Assembly (NCBI GenBank): GCA_007026445.1
Contig: VDMD01000058.1
Span: 1-64,000 of the forward strand
DNA: 64,000 nt
Direction of reading: 5' to 3'
Origin: Schizophyllum amplum
Lineage: Eukaryota > Basidiomycota > Agaricomycetes > Agaricales > Schizophyllaceae
Shown here: positions 48,387 to 58,405 of the stretch, piece by piece
Numbering within the stretch: position 1 is the first letter of the stretch
Layout: each line of letters starts with the position of its first letter
The notes under the pieces: generated by a model
The model's input: only the letters and a program-made list of their open reading frames with translations
Told to the model about the DNA's origin: nothing
The model's database searches: none
Position numbers and translations under genes: made by a program

Positions 48387-49235
48387 TTATCCTCGGCGGA
48401 GCCTGCGACATTCATCGATCCGTGCCGCCTTCTCGAGCGTCTCTACTCGGACCCGACTCTCGAGTGCGTTGCATTTTCCCCCCTCGTAGTGACTAAGAAG
48501 GATGCTCTGCAGCATGACCTGCAGCGGGTGACCCTTGGTGACCGACGCGATGTCGACGTGAGCACCGCGGGGTAATATGGCGGTGTACGTCACGCCGTCA
48601 TCTTGTTTGACGAAGCCTGTAGCAAAGAAGTCTTGACTTCGGCCAGTGCTCCGCGGATCGTAGTCGTGCGTCCTCGATACGTTGTAGGCGCTAGGGTCGG
48701 TGTACGCACTAGAGTTGTTGAGTGACACGGCCAGCCTGGCTTGCGCGCTTGGTTTCCCGTCCGTCTCCAGCGCAATCTGCGTCGTACAGAGCGGACAGTA
48801 CGCACCAACGAAGAGACGCATGTGCTCTTGCATGACGTGCTCGACGAGGTGTTCGGGGATGTGGAAGGCTTGGTGGCAGTCGTGCCAGCTGCAGCAGTGC
48901 AACACGGTGGTTCCAGTAAACTTGGGCATCCTGGTGGTGTTATGCGCGAGCGGAGCGACGCCTGGCGTAGAAGCGGCGGCGTAATGGAATTCTTTTTGGC
49001 GGATCGTCTCCTTCACGTGCATTCGAATATGCTCATCGAAGTCCTTCTTGGCGCGCTGTTGGTCGTGGAGCTTGCTAGCCCAGTTGCAAGCGGGTCTGAA
49101 GCGGCAGATGATATGGTTGCCGACGATGGTGGGGACAGTGTATGTGTCGGTGAGGCTGTAGACGCTTCGCAGATATTTGATGCGGTCGTCGACTATGGGG
49201 GCGCCGGCGCCGGTGCCGTATGGTACATTGAACAT
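48387..49235 (-). CDS. C2H2-like zinc-finger protein, right-arm copy
   Basis: This is a single-exon, 282 aa protein, the closest relative of 15067-15888. It has C-x5-C-x18-H-x3-H (CRFRPACNW ... DEHIRMH), C-x4-C-x12-H-x4-H (CSWHDCHQAF ... EHVMQEH), then CPLC and a conserved C-terminus (HPLQVMLQSILLSHYEGGK). The open frame extends 30 codons upstream, but the upstream ATG lies inside the TATA box. The start is therefore taken as MFNVPYG at 49233-49235. Confidence 0.8.
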   Translation of the reverse strand: MFNVPYGTGAGAPIVDDRIKYLRSVYSLTDTYTVPTIVGNHIICRFRPACNWASKLHDQQRAKKDFDEHIRMHVKETIRQKEFHYAAASTPGVAPLAHNTTRMPKFTGTTVLHCCSWHDCHQAFHIPEHLVEHVMQEHMRLFVGAYCPLCTTQIALETDGKPSAQARLAVSLNNSSAYTDPSAYNVSRTHDYDPRSTGRSQDFFATGFVKQDDGVTYTAILPRGAHVDIASVTKGHPLQVMLQSILLSHYEGGKCNALESRVRVETLEKAARIDECRRLRRG

Positions 49236-49981
49236 GGCCTTCAGGATATCAGTGCGTGCAGCAGGGGGTTTGATAGAAGGTGCGTATGGGGGATGAGGAA
49301 AGACGCCCGTCAGTGGACTCAGCATTTATAGGGCACTCACAATATCACTTTGTGACTAGGCTGTCTGTGAACAATGGACGAAGGGTTCATGCGCACTGCG
49401 CGCATGACAGATCACAACGGGGGCAAAAGCATATATGGTCTTTGTATTGTTCCTGGTTTTGGACCAGCCGTATGACGAGGAAGCGGCCGATATTTTTGTC
49501 GGCAACATTTGCGTTAATCTAGAGATCGGGCGTCAGGAGGGCTAGGGCATAGTAAGCAAGGAGCTGTGAAGATCAGGTAGTCAGAGTCGTCCAGGATGTT
49601 GAGCACCAGCTCGATGAGAGTAGGGTCTTCAATGCCATTGCCAGGAAGACTACCGATCTTCATCCAAGCGAACTCCTGCGTATTTTGCCAGTAGAGGATG
49701 AATACATATTGCATTATGACGCGCTGGCGGTACGATATGCTACACCGTCATGCAGCAGTGACTCCTGGTCTGAATATCTGAGGACCAAGCCAGTCATGGA
49801 AGACGAGCCATGGGAGCTGACCGTGATGGGGGGAACAAAGCGACGGCCGAAAGGGGGCTCGCTCCGGTCTTCGCGCCGGTGCGCCGCGTCCCCAATGGGA
49901 TAATGTTGATTTGCTTCCCGGGCGCTTCTTTGCTCCCGCCATCATCTTCCTTGCGTCCGCTGGGCAGGCGCTTTTTGCCCG
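49236..49981. other. Divergent intergenic region of the right arm
   Basis: This is the counterpart of 14322-15066. A TATA box for the minus-strand gene is at 49324-49330. An upstream exon of the + strand gene may be hidden here but cannot be fixed. Confidence 0.45.
49324..49330 (-). promoter_or_regulatory. TATA box of the right-arm C2H2-like gene
   Basis: TATAAAT lies within GCCCTATAAATG, 89 bp upstream of the ATG at 49235. Core and spacing match the left-arm copy. Confidence 0.6.
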
Positions 49982-52508
49982 ATGCAGCGACAGTCAACGG
50001 GGAAGAGGTCGACGGGTCACAAGTCGTCATGGAAGGACGGGAGGACGGCCGCAAGGGAGGCTTTGGCGCGCAAACTCTCGAGCAGCAAACAAGCGCCGGC
50101 CAAAATCATCGTGCAGAAGCGTCGGGAGGAGGGATTGAAGTACGTCTCTGTGCTGCTGAGGTCGTGTGGATGCTGACAGCGTCTGCAGGACGGTGAATGA
50201 CGCGTCGAACGCGGTCCCAACGACGTCTTCTGAGCAAGTCGCGCCGTCCACCCCGGCGAAGAGACGTAGAAGCGCGGGAGATATCCCCGCGACTGTCCCT
50301 GTCACCCCAACGAAGAAAGCGAAACCATACGCGGCTCTTGCCACGGCAGCTGTCGACTCGGACTCGGGTCGCAAGGTGCGCGCCCAAGTCAATTCCACGT
50401 TCACCGTATTGACGATCCCCAGCTCACCAACTTCGATCTTCTTCCGGACAGCACGAAGGCCCAGATATCTGGGATCTCGGTGCGTCACGATCTTCATTCT
50501 TCTACTTATCTGTCGCTGACTCTGTTCCTTACAGACGCAGATACCGCCGGGCACGCACAAGCTCGTCCCCATCTCCCCGACCAAATCCTTCTCGGAGGTG
50601 CCTCTGAGCCAATGCATGCTCGTCCAGTCGTCGCCGCCTCCTTCTATGTCTCCCCCGCCATCTGTGACCCCCGCGAAGAATCCATCGTCAACTCCGGATC
50701 AGACGCCGAACGGTCCTGCAAGTGACCAGAGCTTAGCCTCGAGCGCGAACACCTCATCAACTCTAGTCATCCCTTCAACGTCTCAGCCAGCGGGTGCCCA
50801 TTCTCAAGCGTACGAAGAATCGGTATGTACATATCGGCCAATGTGTTTACCTTGCTCATCTCGCTCTCAGGCTCCGTACGACCCCGCCACTGGTCCCGAC
50901 TGGCGCCACTGCTCCTTGATCGCTATGGTCGCCGGCTCGAAAGTGGGTTTCAAGCAGCAAACCTCCATTCGGTATACGTCATTTGGGACTGTGGAGAAGA
51001 TAATGTATATGGCTCTTCCGTAGTACGAGTCAAGCGTTTGTGGACTAATATTTCGCAGATCCATGACGGGAGGCAAGTTTTATGGGCACGACACGCAGCT
51101 CTTAATGAATCTAGTAAGGTCGTCCACCATAGTTTTGCTCACGCTCTAATCGATAGAATAGAGCGCGCCATCTTCAATCCTTGTATGTGGCAACATCGGT
51201 ACGCTTCGTCCTAGAGTCGTGCATGCAGAATACTGATACCATCGCAGGGAACTCTAGCGGCCGAATTACCTCCTCTCTTGTCGAGCGCCTCCTTGAAAGA
51301 CACGGGCAACGTTGCGAGAAGTCTCGGCTCGGCCTCGTCCTGCGATTCGGCTGCAGCGACATCGAACCTCGCCTGTCTGCATTCTCCAACATCGGCGAGA
51401 GTTTCATCTACCCACCCACCATCGCCGTCTTTGTGGAGGAGCGCTTCGTTGACGGCATCCGCGAGCGCTACGAGAAGGAGGATCTGAACTACATGGTCAG
51501 CGTTCATGCGCTGATCTTCCCGGCTGCGTACTTCGACGACGTCACCTTCGCGTACAACGCGTTCACCACGGCCGGGGATGGTTTGATGCGGAGGACGAAG
51601 ACTCTGGTTCGGGTGCGTTCCCTTTGTTCTCCTATTCGAAACTGAGGCTGACGAAGTACAGGCCGCCATCAACTCCGTGGTCGCTAATGGTCGCCCCTTC
51701 GAGTTCGCGGCCTTCAAGCGCGAGATCGCCAGGCTCTCCAAGGACCTGCCTATCGACGAGACTGCCGAGCTACAGGAACGCATCCGCGTCATCGAGTCCT
51801 TCGTTGCGCGTCCGGGCGCTCCCGCAGATGCGGCCACGATGTTCACGCGTGAGCTGACCATCCTCGACATGCGCGATCCGGGCGTCTGCGAGGAGATCCG
51901 CCAGGCGCTTGCGGATCTCGTGGCGCGCAAGTTCACGAACGTGTGCCCGGAGAAGGCGGACGTGTCGCTGTTCGAGGATAAGGTGTTGGTGGTCGAGGAC
52001 TACGATGAGGTGAGTGCGGGATGTAACGCAGAGCGAGTGGGAGCTAATTCTAGTTGCAGTACGTCTTCCGGACGCCGGTTTTGAGCCAGACGCTGCAGCG
52101 CATCATGCGCGAGAAGGACCACAACCGGACGAGCGTCATCATCGACGCGACCGGTACGTGAAGCGCAACTACTTTGCGCTCGCTTCACCTTGACTTACTT
52201 GTCAGATCCAACTGCATTCACCGAGAATATGGTTACAAGCTGTGACATCTTGATCGCTCACCGGATATCCGCTGCGGCATGGCTCAACCAAATCTTTGTG
52301 CCCCTCTTCGGACATTGGTGCCCTGCGCCCCTTGCCGAGCGCTATGCCAGACTACTGGTAGGTTGACATATGAGCTCGCCACGCTATCACTAACGTGTCT
52401 TAGCCGAAGGAAGCGATGGTCACCGCTCCGGGGACGTTGCTGGGCAAGAACTCATGTCCCGGTGTGGGCTTTCTGGGAGCCGACCTGATGAAGGTGGTAT
52501 TCTCTTAG
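49982..52508 (+). CDS. Conserved protein of unknown function, intact copy
   Basis: About ten exons can be joined. The first five are 49982-50139, 50189-50375, 50423-50479, 50535-50822 and one from about 50872, and the last ends with TAG at 52506-52508. The N-terminal third is Ser/Pro/Lys-rich and disordered. The rest looks globular: SIRYTSFGTVEKI, MTGGKFYGHDT, NSSGRITSSLVERLLERHG, RLGLVLRFGCSD, VFVEERFVDGIRERY, TRELTILDMRDP, KVLVVEDYDEYVF and RTSVIIDATDPTAFTENM. The VLVVEDYDE block recalls a Walker-B strand of an ATPase, but I see no P-loop, so no enzymatic call is made. The start is the ATG conserved in both copies; an upstream exon is possible. Confidence 0.7.
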
Positions 52509-52909
52509 CGGGAGCCTTGCGCTTACGTCGTCGATTTCTTCTCCTTTTTCTTTCCATGCTCTCGGACATTGTCTTGTTACTTTTTGCTTTCTTGATGCTT
52601 TCTTGGCTGATCTCGCTCTTGTATACTGTACTTATCGTCCGCGCCTCATCCGCTTTGCTTTCACGCACATTTCTATCGTATATATCTCCGCTGCTTCATC
52701 CTTCGAACAGGCTTCTTCACCGCGATCTTATACGCTGCCGGCTTTCTTGGTGTATCTCTCTTGCTTTTGCTTGTTGTCTCATTTATGCGCTCTAGCCTCT
52801 TCGATACTGCATATCTTTCTTGACAAACTCATCTGTGTATCATACGTATTCATCTCAACATGGACATATTCTAGATCGCTAGCTACATCAATGATATACT
52901 CTTGTGCTG
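52509..52909. other. Convergent 3' region of the right arm
   Basis: Pyrimidine- and T-rich sequence between two converging genes, with no gene. It is the counterpart of 7210-7623. Confidence 0.5.
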
Positions 52910-54386
52910 CTAAGAGAGTCGACCACGGATGCGGGGAGGTGTTCCCTTCGTCAGCAACAGCTGACCCTTACGCGCGGAGCTCGTCAAGCGCAAAGTAGGG
53001 AGAGACTTCGACGATGAGCTACTCTTCGGGGCTTCGATGAACATCCGCCGCGTCATCTCTTCATCCTCTGATATAACTTCAGTCCCCAATGCAAGGAGAC
53101 GCGGCGGCGTCTTGAGGTCGACCCCCTGGAAAGACATCAGTTCTGATCTACGACAACAGACAATGAACACGTACGTCCGAGTCATGTTCGTCGTCAGAGT
53201 TGAGATCGTCTACAGCAAGCCACTGTGCTTGCTGGGAGGACGATCGTGAACGTTTGATTGGACTGGCCATATTCGAAGTAACGCGCTGGCGCTTAAAAGG
53301 ATTCCGGGCTGCAACCGGTGTCTTGAGCGTGTGCGCCCGTCTGACCGTAGGAGGTTGGGCGGAGCTCTGGGATAACGTCAGGAGCTACGCGTCTCAAGAG
53401 ATGATCGCGCCATACCGTCGAAAGACCAGAATCAATGTGTCCGGGATAGTCCTGTAGTTGATGCTCTAGGGCAGCGACTCGGGCTTTGAGCTCCTGATTC
53501 TCTCTTTGAACAGCAGACTAGGCGCCAAATTCACCGTCAGAAGATGGACGCGAAGAGTCTGACGAAGAAAGGGACTCACTAGCGCGAATGGATTCTTCTT
53601 CTTCCTAGCGAGTTCATGCTCAAGGGCGACATTGAGCTGCCGCTGAACGTCGATGAGCCGTGTCTCTAAAGCTTCCTTCTCCTGTACAGCGGCATGGACT
53701 TGTGGATGGGCAAAGGCATTGTCACGAGCTGCTGCAATATGCCCACTTGCGGCAAGCAGTGTCGCTTGAGCTCGATCGCGTTCCTCCTCGGCGCGCTTGA
53801 GCTGTCGTCGAAGCTCGCGTGTTTTCAGCTCGCGATCGAGAGGAAGGCCTTGATCGACGGTGTCCATGAGCTCACGGATCGTGTGCCGTTGGTTGTTGAT
53901 GTGGGTCAGGAGGGGAGCGACGCGTTTGTCGAGCAGAGATATGGCAGCGCTAAGCACTCCCTGCTCAGGACGTCAGACAAAGCATGCAGGAGAAGAATGA
54001 ACACGCACCGCGTCGACCTTGCCATCTTCACCGAGACGGTCTGCGAGTACTTGCAGGCTCTGCTGCGCCGCCTTGACGACCTCGATGCTCGTCCCGGTCA
54101 GCACGCGCTCCAGCCGACGAACTGCTGTCTCCACGGGTTCCGGTACGTCCGCGTCCTCGAGAATCTCGATGTGCAGCCCGTGTGGATCGTCTTGGGAAAA
54201 CGGTCGGCGGCACTCTGGGCATGCTTGACGCGCCAGCTGTAACACACAGCGCGCACAGCAACCATGTCCTGTACAATTCGTGAGGAAGACATCAGGCGCG
54301 AGAAAGCCACACGCACCGCAGCCGAATAGCCGGATGTCTGCAATCTCCAGGTAGCAGGTGCAGATGCTGCAGTAGGTCTTGGGCAT
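52910..54386 (-). CDS. RING-finger/coiled-coil protein (probable E3 ubiquitin ligase), intact copy
   Basis: It starts MPKTYCSICTCYLEIADIRL at 54384-54386. A C3HC4 RING is completed across the first intron: C6, C9, C23, H25, C28, C31, C40, C43. A helical region follows (RRLERVLTGTSIEVVKAAQQ). After the next intron comes a long coiled coil (RTRELRRQLKRAEEERDRAQ-like, LIDVQRQLNVALEHEL), then a short exon QRENQELKARVAALEHQLQ. The tail is basic, Ser-rich (NPFKRQRVTS, IKRSRSSSQQ) and ends RIRGRLS at 52910. The product is about 420 aa. RING proteins of this layout act as ubiquitin ligases, often nuclear; the substrate is unknown. Confidence 0.82.
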
Positions 54387-54872
54387 TGTTGTTCAACCTA
54401 TGGATGCGGTGGACGTGGTTGGGAACAAGCTGGACGCCTTCCGACCTCGCAACGTGCGTTCATGCATCGGCCTACGGACCGCCATCAGCGCGTCAATTGA
54501 GTCAATCGTAAGCGCCACGCCTCGAGCGCTCAATGACCTCAGGCTGGCATTGGCCTCGCAGCAGTGCCAGAACGGAGGACGCAGCTGGTGTGGCATAGAT
54601 ACCGTGCTTCGCTCTTGCGGATGTAGTCTCTTTCTGCGAGTTTGGGACATAGCACCAGGATCCCGTTGAGGTTGTGAACTTGCTTGCTCGTTCAGGTTGT
54701 CTTCCACTGTCCTAATGTCGGGCCAAGGTCAGCCTGCATTCCATACGCAGCCGCAACATCAGAAAGCCACCCGTAGAAAATATGCAAGACTCGTAGTAGA
54801 TCGACAAGATATCATGTACTCTGCGCGATGCATTAGCTCGAGAGGGATAGTCGAGCATTATTCGGGCTCACT
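54387..54872. other. Region between the RING and dynamin genes
   Basis: Part of it (about 54390-54520) is conserved in the left arm upstream of the RING copy, as expected for promoter or leader sequence. A 104-codon open frame at 54393-54707 on the minus strand is not conserved in frame and is not called. Confidence 0.45.
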
Positions 54873-57800
54873 CTAGTAGATGTTCCCCGTCTGAACACCT
54901 TGGTGGTACACCGTGAGCCCATGACTCGCTGCCTCCAGTCTCTCCAACTTCTTCTGCAGCTCCTCACGTCGCGCTCGCACGCCCTCGCTCTCAATTGTCA
55001 AGCTCGCGCACACCTTCTGCGCGTCTGGGCCATCGATGCCGAGTCCCCTATCAGAGATTAGTCCATTGACGACCGAGGAGAATAGCAATACGTGGACGAA
55101 GAGCGAAGGAACACGTACTTATTCATTGCAGCGTGCAGGTCCCGCGCAACGCCGCGCACAAGCTTGTAGTCCACAATCTCATGCACGTTATCCAAATACC
55201 GTTTGTATGCAACTGTAAACCGAGTCAGTCAGCTATTCGCAGTTCCGCACAGAAGGCAAGTCTCACTTTCGAAGTATGCCCGCACATGCGCCATGATCCC
55301 CAGCGCCGTAGACATTTCCGCCGAGAGGACGCTGGGTGCGGGCTCGGGCACAACGGGTATCGGGGCCGGCGCACCACCAAAAGGACCAGGGCTCATGGGC
55401 GCCACCTTGAATGCAGACGGCGCGCTTGTACTAGGTGCAGCGCGCTGCCCAAAGCCCCCGAACCCGCCCAACTTCTCTACGGGAGGCGTCAACCCAGGAC
55501 GCCCACGACAGGGGCCGTAACCTTATAATATAAGGAAATGTGAGCGCACCAGTTCGAGCGCCATTTATCCCCACGTCCTTCGTTGGCGTGCTAATAGGCT
55601 TGGAGAAAGAGAACCCACTATTGCTCGTTTGCGGGAATGCAGGCGTCGCCACCGGTATCGGGGACGCAGAAGGCGAGGCGGGTTTAGGTGCAGGTGCAGC
55701 AAGCGCGAGAGAGGGGTCGGGCTCGCTCTCATACGCATCGCGATAGTACCGCTCGAGGCCCTCACGATAGAACGTGTAATGAGCCTCGAGCAACGTATGT
55801 GGCGTCTGCGCGCGTGCGAGGAGCTCGTTCAGCGCGTCGAGGGTCTCGTTATAGCGGCGCTTGACGATATCCTGCATAGATGATCTGCAAATAGCGTGAA
55901 GATCGTCAAGTCCTGGACGGAAGGTCGCCGAATATCGACTTACTTGACGCGAACCGCCAGCGGGCCGTGGAAGCGCAGGTCGACGAGCCTGCGCATGAGC
56001 CGCCCCACATCGTCCGCGACATCCTTCACAAGCTCGCGCGTTGGGTCGCCCCACGCATCGACAAACTCCTTGATATACTTCTTGTGCACCTCAAACGAGG
56101 TCATCCCCGGGAGCTCGCGATTGCGCTGTTGCAGCGCCTCGCGGTACATCTCATCAAGGTAGACCAGCCGCGCGATCCGATCCACCTTCTGCGTCGACGC
56201 GCTGAAGGAGAAGACCGTCGTCGGGCTGACTGCAAGGCTGATTAGTCATGTATCAATCGGACGTCAGCTCCGCCACCTCGACTTACCTACAAAGCTCTCC
56301 CCGCCGTCCTCGAAGTGCGCAAACTCGGGTGCCTTCAGTGTGTGCCCGCTGGCTTCGCTGTGCTGCCATGGCATAAACCTGGGCGCCGTCTTCAGGATGC
56401 ATCCCTTGAACGCTAGAAACCGTGGTCGGATCTTCTGCTGAAGCGCCGCCTCGCCCTCGACAGTCTTCTTCCCATCCACGCACGCCTCGACCTCATTGGA
56501 AAACGCGCCGAGCTTGTGGGTGATCTCGAAGAAAGGGTTCTCTGGCGGCGGCGGCGGGATGGTGCGCAGGCGTTCCTGTGTTCTCGCTATGAGCTCGTTG
56601 AGCTCTTTCTGGATTTCTGGGAGGCTGGGGCGAGACATCGATTAGACGCGAAGGCAAGCAATGAAAGAGGAACACAAGCACGTACCGGGTCATGATGAGT
56701 TCCGATAGCACGGCCTCGAGCTGGACAATGAGGTTCGGGGTACCGAGGTGGGTGAAGTTCTCGTCGGGCCATGGGTACGTGTCGTCAAAGAACTTGGTCT
56801 CCTCCGCGCGCGCTTCCTCCCAGGTGATGCCCGCGCTCATATCCGCGGAAGTCGGCAGCTTGACGACGTACCACCCGTACGCAAGCTGCTCCTTCTCGTT
56901 GCGGAGTAGACGCAGCCATTGACCCTCTTCGAGCTTCTGGATGCGATCGGGCTTGGTGAGAACACCTTCGGATGGGTGAGCGAAGTGGTTCGGGATTTTG
57001 GGAAGTATGGGATATTGAGATACACGTACCAATGGTCCTGCTACGGTCGGGGTCGACCTCGTGAACGAGCTGATGCGCCTTTTGGTTCTCGAAGTCGGCT
57101 ACAGAACGTCAATGGTGTATGCTGGAATGTGCACTGTACTGACTTTCGCAGCTAACAGCGAGCAGAATGATGCAGCTTGGCTTCATGATGTAACTGCGGA
57201 CGAGATCGTCCACCAGCTTGATGTCCTGCGAGTCCCCGTCCATCGACACGCTCGCAATAAGGCCTATAGCGATTATCAGTACAAGAAGGTACATCTTCAC
57301 TCGCACTCACCTGGAAGATCGCAGAACGACAGGTCTGTAAGGGAAGGCCCGGTAATTTGCAGACAGATCGTGTTGCTGGAGAAGCGCTCCTCATTGACGA
57401 TCTGCAGATCCGCATCCTCGTGAAGGAAGGCAGAAATCGGTTGTGATGGGTTGAGTATCGCCTTCTGCGCCTTCCTGACACGCTTCTCAACCTCCTCGGG
57501 GTCCAGGATGATGTCGCCGAAGGGGACGTTGCGGCTCTGCCCGTTCTCGTTGATGCGGAGGGAGACGACGCAGGACCACGATGAATCGGAGTGCGCAAGT
57601 CGGCATTCGATAGGGCAGCTATAGGGAGGTTGGTAAGGGAGCCTTTGAATGTGCGGGGAGGCGTACCGCGTGCAAGTACCGCTCTCGCGCGGGAGGGAGA
57701 TTCCAGTGATCGACTCAATGAGGGATGTTTTTCCAACGCTCTGTGTGCCGACGACGGCAATTTGGGGGAGGTCTGGTGCTCATTGAGTCATACACTTTTG

Positions 57801-57976
57801 AACTAGGTCAAGGAACTCGCCGATGTCTAGTTGGACGCTGACTCGGACATCAGCCTAGCAAGGTTTTCCGTCGTTTATATCACGTACCCTGTGCTGTGCA
57901 GCCGGTTTACATGGTCTAGCATTTGACGCCCGCTGCTGGGAGCAGTGCCAGAGTCGTTCTCCGAAAGGCTCAGCAT
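54873..57976 (-). CDS. Dynamin-family large GTPase, full length
   Basis: Thirteen exons from ATG 57974-57976 to TAG 54873-54875 give about 800 aa. GTPase motifs are the P-loop GTQSVGKTS (residues 44-52), GTCTR (67-71), DLPG (171-174) and TKPD (240-243). The middle/stalk region includes VLSELIMTR, FFEITHKLGAF and RIARLVYLDEMYREA. A Pro/Ala-rich linker (PVATPAFPQTS; GGFGGFGQ) precedes a GTPase-effector region (IAYKRYLDNVHEIVDYKLV; REELQKKLERLEAA). No PH domain is seen, so it resembles Mx/fission-type dynamins that remodel membranes by GTP-driven self-assembly. Exon 2 is only 17 nt and intron 2 (57773-57820) uses a GC donor. Two relics of this gene lie at 4085 and 27290. Confidence 0.9.
57773..57820 (-). 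other. Non-canonical GC-AG intron in the dynamin gene
   Basis: Read through, this segment puts a TGA in frame at 57780-57782. Removing 48 nt from GCGAGT to CACCAG joins ATC-G to AC-CTC and restores VQLDIDLPQIAVVG, the expected entry into the GTPase domain. The donor is GCGAGT, the usual GC variant of GTGAGT. Confidence 0.75.
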
Positions 57977-58405
57977 CGTCGTAAAGCCTGGTCTCGAGAT
58001 CGTTCAGAGTCGTAAAATCAGTTAGAATGTCTTTATCGTTCTCTTCGTTGTCGCGTCGGTCGTTAGAAAGAAGTTGATAGAGATGATGGTCGCAAGAAAG
58101 GCGCTCGGTACGCTGCAAGGCGGCGCGACGTTCCGTCAAATGCCGAGCGCGTACCAGTGACGATTTAGCACGTGAGCTGTGACGTCTCGCGTCCCACGTC
58201 ACGGTCCGTCGACCCTGACTTCAACTTGACTTCACGTTTGAAAATCCGATAAGATGTATCCCTGCTGTATCCTCTCCTACTTACTGGGCGAATCAGGATA
58301 CGAGGATGTGATACGGGGGCCATGACAGGACGTGACGATGATGCTAAGGCGACTCTTCCCGGGTGTGGCCGGTATCTCATCCTCTCAGCAGTTCCTCTAC
58401 CGCTT
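57977..58405. other. Intergenic region upstream of the dynamin gene
   Basis: No gene is supported. It should hold the dynamin promoter and the 3' flank of the next minus-strand gene. Confidence 0.45.

Larger units (their letters stand above)
48060..56731. repeat. Right arm of the inverted duplication
   Basis: The reverse complement of this arm is collinear with 4085-16380 minus the 8214-12370 insertion. Its genes appear intact and its outer end continues into the 5' half of a full-length dynamin gene. The left arm is therefore the derived, truncated copy. Confidence 0.85.

Noticed and set aside
57780..57782. In-frame TGA that would make the dynamin gene a pseudogene
   Set aside because: A GC-AG intron of normal length removes it and restores the expected VQLDIDLPQIAVVG sequence exactly.
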